Below, one piece after another: positions 7,329 through 12,336 of a stretch of 12,336 bases of DNA (positions within the stretch are counted from its first letter, which is position 1; each line of letters starts with the position of its first letter). Origin of the DNA: an uncultured Clostridia bacterium (GTDB lineage Bacteria > Bacillota > Clostridia > Christensenellales > UBA1242); assembly GCA_947631485.1 (NCBI GenBank), contig CANRLJ010000014.1, positions 1 through 12,336 of the forward strand. Direction: 5' to 3'. The notes under the pieces were generated by a model, which saw nothing but the letters and a program-made list of their open reading frames with translations, was not told the origin of the DNA and ran no database searches. Position numbers and translations under genes: made by a program.

Positions 7329-7357
7329 ATTTTATCAATTTAAAACAGTTTTTACAA
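7329..7357 (-). promoter_or_regulatory. Candidate promoter for the PHP-whiA-dnaE-pfkA group
   Basis: The minus strand carries TTGTAA (7352-7357), a 17-base spacer and TAAAAT (7329-7334), preceded by TGA in the manner of an extended -10. It lies in the 50-base gap after comEB. The expected start site, near 7322, would fall inside the AGAGGGG ribosome binding site and shorten it, which counts against the assignment. The gap also holds an AT-rich 5-bp hairpin, so read-through from comEB is an alternative. Confidence 0.35.
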
Positions 7358-7363
7358 ACTAAT

Positions 7364-7813
7364 TTATTCCAAATCCTCAAATTTGATAAGTTTTACGCCC
7401 GCTTCCTCGCAAATCTCGCGAGAAAATTCGTCTGGATAACCCTCTTTATATATGACCTCTTTTATTCCCGCATTTATAATCATCTTTGCACAAACAACGC
7501 ATGGCTGATGAGTGCAATAAAGGGTGCATCCCTTCAAACTTATGCCCTCTCTGGCGGCTTGAATTATTGCATTTTGCTCGGCATGAGCGGCATAACATGT
7601 TTCTGCGTGAGTGCCACTTGCAATCCCAAGTTTTGTCCTCAGGCACTCTCCCCTTTCAATACAAGTCTTCACTCCGGCAGGCGCACCGTTATAGCCGGTT
7701 GTCAAAATTCTCTTGTCTCGCACAATCAGCGCCCCAACTTGCCTTCTCAAACAACTTGACCAAGTTGCAACATGTTCGGTCATCTCCATAAATCTCTTTT
7801 GCCACTTGTCCAT
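7364..7813 (-). CDS. comEB: Deoxycytidylate (dCMP) deaminase
   Basis: This enzyme converts dCMP to dUMP, feeding thymidylate synthesis in the cytoplasm. The 149 residues show the zinc cytidine-deaminase signature. HAE (77-79) provides a zinc ligand and the catalytic glutamate, and PCVVC (104-108) provides two cysteine ligands. GYNGAPAG (40-47) is typical of dCMP deaminases and separates them from tRNA adenosine and guanine deaminases. Extra Cys and His residues between 51 and 73 match the family's second zinc site. The start ATG has AAGGAGG 7 bases upstream and lies 34 bases inside the end of murB, in another frame, so the two genes are probably co-transcribed and coupled. The symbol follows the Bacillus name; no competence role is implied. 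Confidence 0.96.
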   Translation of the reverse strand: MDKWQKRFMEMTEHVATWSSCLRRQVGALIVRDKRILTTGYNGAPAGVKTCIERGECLRTKLGIASGTHAETCYAAHAEQNAIIQAAREGISLKGCTLYCTHQPCVVCAKMIINAGIKEVIYKEGYPDEFSREICEEAGVKLIKFEDLE

Positions 7814-8661
7814 TTGTCATCCTCCTTCAAAACAACAATTTCTCTCTCCACAAACACCCCAATCTCGCGCAATTTTTCTTCCAACAGTTCAATCAGTGAC
7901 AATATGTCTTTGCTTGTTGCACCGCCCGTGTTTACAATAAATCCGGCGTGCTTTGTGGACACTTCTGCTTTTCCTATTTTAACACCTTTCAACCCCAACT
8001 TGTCAATCAATTTTGCAGGATGCACCTCTGGATTTGATTTCACAACTTTAAACACGCTTCCAAGAGAAGGCAGGTCACAAGGCTGGCTTTCTCTCTTCTT
8101 TTTCAGATAAAAATTCATATTTTGCTGAATTATGGCACGTTTTTCGTGTTTTAAGTGCAATTTTGCGCCCAAAATAACATATTTTTGCAAGGCGGAACTT
8201 CTGTAGGCAAACCCGCAGTCGTGTTTTCCAATCGTCCTGGCGCGGTTGTCGTCCAAAACAACCACCTCCAAAACAAAGTCACCTATCTCATGACCAAAGC
8301 AACCGCCGTTTATAAACAAAAATCCCCCAAGCGATGCCGGTATGCCAAACGACCACTCCAAACCAGACAATTCATGCTCTTTAAGCAAAATATTTAAGGC
8401 AAACAAATTTACACCGGCACCGACCCAAACATCTTCACCATCAACAGAAAAGGAGTCAAACTTTTTCAGCGACACAATCGCCCCATCAAAGCCGTTGTCA
8501 TCAAAAAGCACATTGCTGCCGTTGCCCAAGACAAAGGTTTTCATGTCCATCACCTTGCAGATGTCAAAAATCTCCGTCAATTCATCTGTGTTTTTTGGAA
8601 AAAGCATAAAACGTGCCTTTCCGCCAACCTTCATTGTTGAGTATTGGCTCAGATCCACCAT
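7780..8661 (-). CDS. murB: UDP-N-acetylenolpyruvoylglucosamine reductase (MurB)
   Basis: MurB is a cytoplasmic flavoenzyme that uses NADPH to reduce UDP-GlcNAc-enolpyruvate to UDP-MurNAc for peptidoglycan. Counting from ATG 8661 it has 293 residues. Visible are the entry motif YSTMKVGG (7-14), the FAD-binding GNGSN (46-50), GIPASLGG (106-113), FAYRSS (151-156), GSVF (201-204) with Ser202 as the likely proton donor, LIDKLGLKG (218-226), HAGFIVN (238-244), and VEREI (271-275) with Glu274 as the likely second catalytic acid. GIPASLGG and FINGGCFG differ from the usual GIPGTVGG and MNAGAYG. The start is uncertain: ATG 8661 has no clear ribosome binding site. An in-frame TTG at 8715 would add 18 Phe- and Ile-rich residues that look unlike the family. 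It is the first gene after the ribosomal operon terminator. Confidence 0.93.
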   Translation of the reverse strand: MVDLSQYSTMKVGGKARFMLFPKNTDELTEIFDICKVMDMKTFVLGNGSNVLFDDNGFDGAIVSLKKFDSFSVDGEDVWVGAGVNLFALNILLKEHELSGLEWSFGIPASLGGFLFINGGCFGHEIGDFVLEVVVLDDNRARTIGKHDCGFAYRSSALQKYVILGAKLHLKHEKRAIIQQNMNFYLKKKRESQPCDLPSLGSVFKVVKSNPEVHPAKLIDKLGLKGVKIGKAEVSTKHAGFIVNTGGATSKDILSLIELLEEKLREIGVFVEREIVVLKEDDKWTSGKRDLWR

Positions 8662-8820
8662 CTCAATTTTTTCAAACTTTTCAAACACAAAAATATATAT
8701 GAATTTAAAAAACAAAAGTCTTATGATAATAAATAATAAAATAAATTAAAAATAATTAAAAAATGGCTGAAAATTCGATATTTAGGGATTTTTAATTGTT
8801 TTTTATTTTATTATAAAAAT
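8662..8820. other. AT-rich intergenic region upstream of murB
   Basis: This is the only sizeable non-coding gap, almost entirely A and T. It must hold the murB-comEB promoter, since the terminator at 8821-8850 cuts it off from the ribosomal operon. The best match I see is TTTTAA (8746-8751), a 17-base spacer and TATCAT (8723-8728) on the minus strand. That is weak and not exceptional in such biased sequence. No small gene or clear structured RNA was seen. Confidence 0.5.
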
Positions 8821-8850
8821 AAAAAAATTCCTTAAAAAAGGAATTTTTTT
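8821..8850 (-). terminator. Intrinsic terminator of the ribosomal protein/rpoA operon
   Basis: Four bases after the rplQ stop, the minus strand forms a 13-bp stem (seven A, then ATTCCTT-type pairing) closed by a TTTT loop and ending in a run of seven T. The element is symmetrical, with an A-run before and a T-run after the GC-containing core, so it could work on both strands. It separates the ribosomal operon from murB. Confidence 0.9.
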
Positions 8851-8854
8851 GATT

Positions 8855-9364
8855 TTAGACCAATTCAACAAGTGCCAATTCAGCAGCATCGCCACGGCGT
8901 TGTCCAAGTTTGATTATTCTTGTGTAGCCGCCACCTTGACCAGATTGTTTTGCGCGTTCTGCATACTTTGGTGCATAAACATTGAATATCTTTTCAAGAA
9001 GTGGATGGTTGATGCCTTCAGTTCTGTGTTTGAAACTGTCAATGCTCTCCTTTGGCTTTCTCTGCTCTTGAAGGTCATAGACATAACTCATGATTTTCTT
9101 TCTGGCAGCAAGCTTCTTTGGACCATCGTTTAAAACTTCAGTCTTGACTTTCTTTCCATCAGCACCCTTTACTTCCTTCACAACCTTCACAGTGTCTTGG
9201 TAAGAATTGATTGCTGTTGTTATTATTTTTTCAGCAATTCTTGCCGTTGACTTTGCCTTTGCAAGTGTTGTTTCAAGTTTTCCGTTCCAAAGCAGAGTGG
9301 AAACTTGTCCACGAAGCATTGCATTTCTTTCTTTTGAAGGTCTGCCCAATTTATCGTTAGCCAT
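8855..9364 (-). CDS. rplQ: 50S ribosomal protein L17
   Basis: L17 is a large-subunit protein near the exit tunnel. The amino part KLGRPSKERNAMLRGQ (5-20) and the carboxyl signature GGYTRIIKLGQRRGDA (145-160) with the end ALVELV are diagnostic. At 169 residues it is longer than the roughly 120 of Bacillus. The extra length lies in a charged Lys/Val-rich stretch at about 55-85 and in a second one at about 102-125. From memory, long L17 proteins of this type occur in several clostridial groups, so I read this as a lineage feature. The ribosome binding site AAGGAGAG precedes the ATG. It is the last gene of the operon, 49 bases after rpoA and directly before the terminator. Confidence 0.97.
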   Translation of the reverse strand: MANDKLGRPSKERNAMLRGQVSTLLWNGKLETTLAKAKSTARIAEKIITTAINSYQDTVKVVKEVKGADGKKVKTEVLNDGPKKLAARKKIMSYVYDLQEQRKPKESIDSFKHRTEGINHPLLEKIFNVYAPKYAERAKQSGQGGGYTRIIKLGQRRGDAAELALVELV

Positions 9365-9413
9365 TTTACTCTCCTTTTAGGTTTTACCTATTATTTTGAT
9401 TTTTTCCTATGGT

Positions 9414-10367
9414 TTAGTCTTCATCTTTGCGAAGAGAAAGTCCATAACTTTCAAGTTTTTGGATTACCTCCTCAACAGACTTTGCACCAAGGTTTCTTAC
9501 TTTAAACATATCACTCTTTGATTTCTTAATAAGGTCCTGGATATAATTGATTCCTGCACGTTTGAGGCAGTTGTAAGAACGAACTGAAAGGTCCATTTCT
9601 TCAATAGGAAGTTCCATAAGTTTCACTTGTTTGTCTTCTTCTTTAGAAACAAGAATTGACATATTTCCCATCTCGGCACAAAGGTCAACAAACAGGTCAA
9701 CATGTTCGTGTATGATTTTTCCTGCAAGGCTGACAATTTCTCTTGCGGTTGTTGTTCCGTTTGTGGTTACTTCCAGAGTGAGTTTATCATAGTCGATGCT
9801 CTGTCCGACACGAGTTGTGCCCACGTTGAAGTTAACTTTCTTTACAGGTGAGAAAATGCTGTCAACAGCAATAAAATCTATGTTGTCAAATTTTGCTTTG
9901 TTGTCTTCACTTGAAACATATCCGCGGCCGTTTCCAATCATAAGGTCAAGATCCAACACAGCGCCATCGTCCATAGTGCAGATGTGAAGGTCTGGATTTA
10001 AGATTTCAACTTGGTCGTTTGCTTCAAAATCTTTGGCGGTGACTTCGCCAGCACCATTTTTTCTTATTTTTAAATATGTGATGAAGTCTCTGTCCTGATT
10101 TGCGCACTTAACCGCAAGGCATTTCAGGTTTAACACGATGTCAACAACATCCTCTGTAACCCCACGAATTGTTGAGAATTCATGTGAAACTCCTGCAATT
10201 CTGAAGGCAATTACAGCCGAGCCTGGAAGCGATGAAAGAAGTGTTCTTCTCATGCAGTTTCCAAGTGTGATGCCATAGCCCTTTTCAAGTGGTTCAACAA
10301 CAAATCTAGCAAAATTTCCACCGTCTGTTTCTTCGCAAGTGATTTTTGGTTTTTCCATTTCCATCAT
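9414..10367 (-). CDS. rpoA: DNA-directed RNA polymerase subunit alpha
   Basis: The alpha subunit dimerises to start RNA polymerase assembly and contacts UP elements and activators. Its 317 residues match the family. The amino domain shows ARFVVEPLEKGYGITLGN (20-37) and RRTLLSSLPG (40-49). The carboxyl domain has MDLSVRSYNCLKRAGI (258-273), where Arg263 aligns with DNA-contacting Arg265 of E. coli, and then VRNLGAKSVEEV (293-304). Both domains are intact. The start is chosen at the first of two adjacent ATG codons, with AAGGGGG nine bases upstream; using the second would shorten it by one residue. Its position between rpsD and rplQ is the standard bacterial arrangement. Confidence 0.98.
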   Translation of the reverse strand: MMEMEKPKITCEETDGGNFARFVVEPLEKGYGITLGNCMRRTLLSSLPGSAVIAFRIAGVSHEFSTIRGVTEDVVDIVLNLKCLAVKCANQDRDFITYLKIRKNGAGEVTAKDFEANDQVEILNPDLHICTMDDGAVLDLDLMIGNGRGYVSSEDNKAKFDNIDFIAVDSIFSPVKKVNFNVGTTRVGQSIDYDKLTLEVTTNGTTTAREIVSLAGKIIHEHVDLFVDLCAEMGNMSILVSKEEDKQVKLMELPIEEMDLSVRSYNCLKRAGINYIQDLIKKSKSDMFKVRNLGAKSVEEVIQKLESYGLSLRKDED

Positions 10368-10385
10368 AATAAATATCCCCCTTAA

Positions 10386-11006
10386 TTATCTAGAATACAA
10401 TTCGACAATAAGTTGTTCCTTGATGTCGGTGTCTATATCTTCTCTTTCAGGATTTGCCAATATTTTTCCAGTGAGTGTTTCGCTGTCAAATTCAAGCCAT
10501 TTTGGCACAACAATCTTCATGCCTTTGAGAGCCTTGAACATTTCAAGTTCTCTCTTGTTTTCTTTGACAGTGATTACATCGCCAACTTTAACTCTGTAGG
10601 ATGCAATAGTAACTCTCTTTCCATTTACGCAGATATGACCATGATTTACAATCTGTCTGCACTCTGCTCTTGAAGCCCCAATCCCCATACGATAGATGAC
10701 ATTGTCAAGTCTTCTTTCAATTAAAGAAAGCATTTCTGGTCCTGTAGCGGCTTTGCTTTTTACTGCATCTTCAAAATATTCTCTGAATTGTCTTTCTAAG
10801 ATGCCATACATCCTTTTAACTTTTTGCTTCTCACGAAGTTGAAGTCCATATTCTGTAACTCTCTTTCTTGATGCCCCATGTTGTCCAGGAATAACAGGTC
10901 TTCTTTCCATAGCACATTTCTTTGTCAAACATCTCTCGCCCTTAAGGAAAAGTTTGCGACCCTCTCTTCTACATTGACGGCAATCAGGTTCAATAGTTCT
11001 TGCCAT
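10386..11006 (-). CDS. rpsD: 30S ribosomal protein S4 (zinc-binding C+ form)
   Basis: S4 is a primary 16S rRNA-binding protein needed early in small-subunit assembly; in many bacteria it also represses its own operon. The 206 residues match the family. The amino end holds a four-cysteine zinc site, Cys9, Cys12, Cys26 and Cys31, the C+ form. The S4 RNA-binding domain follows: RRLDNVIYRMGIG (97-109), SRAECRQIVNHGHICVNGK (111-129). The end, IKEQLIVELYSR, is typical. The ATG is preceded by AAAAGGAG, which runs over the rpsK stop codon region, so coupling to rpsK is likely. Whether S4 autoregulation operates here cannot be judged, because no recognisable leader pseudoknot was identified. Confidence 0.98.
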   Translation of the reverse strand: MARTIEPDCRQCRREGRKLFLKGERCLTKKCAMERRPVIPGQHGASRKRVTEYGLQLREKQKVKRMYGILERQFREYFEDAVKSKAATGPEMLSLIERRLDNVIYRMGIGASRAECRQIVNHGHICVNGKRVTIASYRVKVGDVITVKENKRELEMFKALKGMKIVVPKWLEFDSETLTGKILANPEREDIDTDIKEQLIVELYSR

Positions 11007-11020
11007 AACTTTTTCTCCTT

Positions 11021-11434
11021 TTAAACTCTTCTTCTCTTAGGAGGTCTGCAACCGTTGTGTGCGATTGGAGAAACATCCTTAATAAGTGTGACAGTAAAAC
11101 CAAGTGTTGAAAGAGCACGGATTGCACTTTCTCTGCCGTTTCCTGGTCCTTTTACATACACTTCAAGTGACTTCATCCCATTGTCGAGAGCAACTTTTCC
11201 TGCTTGTTCAACGCAAGTTTGTGCGGCAAATGGGGTGCTCTTCTTAGAACCTTTAAGTCCAAGTCTTCCAGAAGAGCATGAAGAAATAACATTACCCTGC
11301 ATGTCTGTGAACACGATAATGTTGTTGTTGAAAGAGGTTGTGATGTGGACTTGTCCCTTATCAATGTTTCTGCTGACTCTCTTTCTTGTTTTAACAGTTT
11401 TCTTTTTTGTGTTGTTTGTTTTAACGTTTGCCAT
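11021..11434 (-). CDS. rpsK: 30S ribosomal protein S11
   Basis: S11 lies on the platform of the small subunit and contacts 16S rRNA near the mRNA exit. The 137 residues are slightly longer than the usual 127-130 because of a Lys/Thr-rich amino tail. Diagnostic stretches are [15 protein letters not shown] (31-45), [28 protein letters not shown] and the end [12 protein letters not shown], a very basic carboxyl tail typical of the family. AGAGG lies upstream of the ATG, and the gap to rpsM is only 10 bases. Confidence 0.98.
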   Translation of the reverse strand: MANVKTNNTKKKTVKTRKRVSRNIDKGQVHITTSFNNNIIVFTDMQGNVISSCSSGRLGLKGSKKSTPFAAQTCVEQAGKVALDNGMKSLEVYVKGPGNGRESAIRALSTLGFTVTLIKDVSPIAHNGCRPPKRRRV

Positions 11435-11444
11435 ATCCTACCTC

Positions 11445-11822
11445 TTACTTACCTTTCTTGGCACTTCCGCCAACAATTTTCTTTGGACCTTTTCTTGTTC
11501 TTGCATTATTTTTTGTGCTTTGTCCACGAACAGGAAGTCCTTTTCTGTGACGAATACCACGATAACATCCAATTTCTCCGAGTTTCTTGATATTCATGCT
11601 AACTTTTGATTTAAGTTCACCTTCAACCACAAGATTGTGTTCGATATAGTTACGAAGTTTGGCGATTTGGTCTTCTGTCAGGTCTTTAACTCTTGTGTCA
11701 AGAGAAATTCCTGTTTCTTTGCAAATATTTCTGGCTGTTTCAACGCCAATTCCGTAAATATAAGTCAAACCATATTCCAATCTTTTTTCTCTTGGAAGGT
11801 CAACACCAGCAATTCTTGCCAT
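11445..11822 (-). CDS. rpsM: 30S ribosomal protein S13
   Basis: S13 sits in the head of the small subunit, contacts the P-site tRNA with its basic tail and forms a bridge to the 50S subunit. The 125 residues are of normal length. [16 protein letters not shown] at the start, [22 protein letters not shown] (91-106) and the tail [11 protein letters not shown] are diagnostic. AGAGGAG lies 7-8 bases before the ATG. The 64-base gap to rpmJ upstream is the largest between adjacent genes of this operon and carries two short hairpins. Confidence 0.98.
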   Translation of the reverse strand: MARIAGVDLPREKRLEYGLTYIYGIGVETARNICKETGISLDTRVKDLTEDQIAKLRNYIEHNLVVEGELKSKVSMNIKKLGEIGCYRGIRHRKGLPVRGQSTKNNARTRKGPKKIVGGSAKKGK

Positions 11823-11838
11823 CTGTTTTCTCCTCTTT

Positions 11839-11883
11839 GGGCTGTTTGCCCGATTTTAAATTTTGTTTTTTGCTTTTTGCAAA
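11839..11883 (-). other. Two short hairpins in the rpmJ-rpsM gap
   Basis: On the minus strand, TTTGC-AAAAA-GCAAA (11869-11883) is followed by GGGC-AAACA-GCCC (11839-11851), which ends three bases before the AGAGGAG ribosome binding site of rpsM. The GC stem is close enough to influence initiation. The stems are only 5 and 4 bp, so a function is speculative. Confidence 0.25.
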
Positions 11884-11886
11884 CTA

Positions 11887-12003
11887 TCAGCCTTGTGTTT
11901 GCTTATGTTTCTTGCTCTTAGAGCAAATAACCATAACTTTGCCATCTCTCTTGATGACTTTGCATTTATCACACATAGGCTTAACTGATGCTCTGACTTT
12001 CAT
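11887..12003 (-). CDS. rpmJ: 50S ribosomal protein L36 (zinc-binding C+ form)
   Basis: This is a short gene of 38 codons. The product starts [20 protein letters not shown] and continues to HKQTQG at the end, clearly L36, a small zinc-binding large-subunit protein. The zinc ligands are Cys11, Cys14, Cys27 and His33, so this is the C+ paralogue. The usual protein has 37 residues with four between the last Cys and His; here there are five (SKSKK), which gives the extra residue. AAAGGAG lies upstream of the ATG, and the gene sits 17 bases after infA, in the standard order. Confidence 0.96.
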   Translation of the reverse strand: MKVRASVKPMCDKCKVIKRDGKVMVICSKSKKHKQTQG

Positions 12004-12020
12004 ATCTTTGCTCCTTTTTC

Positions 12021-12242
12021 TTAGCCTTTATCTCTCCAAGTAATTCTACCTTTAGAAAGGTCATATGGGCTCATTTCAATCTTAACTTTGTCGCCTTCAA
12101 TAATTCTAATGAAGTTTTGTCTGAGTTTTCCAGAGATGTAAGCAGTTATGACATGCCCATTTGACAAAGTGACTTTAAAGGTCATACTTGGCAAAACTTC
12201 TGTGACAACTCCTTCAAATTCGATTACATCTTCTTTAGACAT
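12021..12242 (-). CDS. infA: Translation initiation factor IF-1
   Basis: IF-1 binds the A site of the 30S subunit during initiation. The 73 residues form one S1-type OB fold. [37 protein letters not shown] and the ending [14 protein letters not shown] are diagnostic. AAAGGAG lies about 6 bases upstream of the ATG, inside the end of the preceding reading frame, so translation of the two genes is probably linked. Confidence 0.98.
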   Translation of the reverse strand: MSKEDVIEFEGVVTEVLPSMTFKVTLSNGHVITAYISGKLRQNFIRIIEGDKVKIEMSPYDLSKGRITWRDKG

Positions 12243-12336
12243 AATTCGCTCCTTTCTTTTAAGAATTTTCTGATTTCCGCATTGACATTTTCTTGTCCAG
12301 ATTTAAGTTTTTTCACATCAAAACTTGTTTTTGAAG
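12224..12336 (-). CDS. Carboxyl end of a probable KOW-domain RNA-binding protein (partial)
   Basis: One minus-strand frame is open from the window edge to the TAA at 12224-12226, giving 36 residues. It contains VKKLKSGQ and [14 protein letters not shown]. The other two frames close within the first bases. In many Clostridia the gene before infA is a small L14e/L6e/L27e-like KOW-domain protein, which often ends in a short charged helix of this kind. The KOW domain itself would lie outside the window, so the identity rests on position and a short tail. The frame overlaps infA by 19 bases. A longer protein such as methionine aminopeptidase cannot be fully excluded, but the tail does not look like one. 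Confidence 0.5.
   Translation of the reverse strand, partial: SKTSFDVKKLKSGQENVNAEIRKFLKERSELCLKKM

Noticed and set aside
8662..8715. In-frame TTG start adding 18 residues to MurB
   Set aside because: The extension is Phe/Ile-rich, unlike MurB amino ends, and comes from the AT-rich gap. I kept ATG 8661 but the question is not settled.
8662..8820. Possible small RNA or origin-like element in the AT-rich gap
   Set aside because: No repeated boxes such as DnaA sites, no GC-containing hairpin and no T-run outside the rplQ terminator; base composition alone is not evidence.
8855..9364. Internal extra segments in L17 as a novel insertion
   Set aside because: I recall L17 proteins of about 170 residues with similar charged segments in several clostridial groups, so this is likely a clade form and not a new domain.
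1..12336. Mobile elements, CRISPR arrays, tRNA genes, phage or defence genes
   Set aside because: I saw no direct-repeat array, transposase or integrase motif, tRNA cloverleaf or attachment site. All larger frames belong to housekeeping genes or their shadows.

Overview
The window is a piece of chromosome from a low-GC Gram-positive bacterium. It is most likely an uncultured member of the Clostridia (Bacillota). This rests on the canonical infA-rpmJ-rpsM-rpsK-rpsD-rpoA-rplQ order, the zinc-cysteine (C+) forms of S4 and L36, the long clostridial form of L17, and the presence of WhiA next to DnaE and a phosphofructokinase. Strong Shine-Dalgarno sequences precede most genes, which also fits. No mobile element, CRISPR array, tRNA or rRNA was seen. 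Apart from one gene, everything is encoded on the minus strand.

Reading in the direction of transcription (right to left): the right end (12336 to 8855) is the distal part of a ribosomal-protein/RNA-polymerase operon. It starts with the tail of a probable KOW-domain RNA-binding protein. It continues with IF-1, L36 (a short gene at 11887-12003), S13, S11, S4, the RNA polymerase alpha subunit and L17, and closes with a symmetrical 13-bp hairpin terminator at 8821-8850. An AT-rich gap without genes follows. Next come murB (peptidoglycan precursor synthesis) and comEB (dCMP deaminase), which overlap by 34 bases.

Then follows a translationally coupled group: a PHP-family phosphatase, whiA, dnaE and pfkA. 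The first two junctions are 4-base ATGA overlaps. At the third, the dnaE stop codon lies inside the pfkA ribosome binding site. The rapZ and yvcK genes that often accompany whiA in Bacillota are absent here.

At the left end, the only plus-strand gene encodes a membrane-anchored protein with a SPOR-like segment. It converges on pfkA so tightly that the two stop codons share the palindrome TTAA. It diverges from a partial patatin-like phospholipase gene whose extended -10 promoter places the predicted transcription start on the A of its ATG, which implies a leaderless mRNA.

This is mainly a housekeeping region and I found no convincing new multi-gene system. The most unusual points are: the phosphofructokinase, with Asn in place of the metal-binding Asp of the GGDGS motif and without most basic residues of the classical effector site; the apparent leaderless patatin gene; the SPOR-like membrane protein; and the compressed convergent junction.
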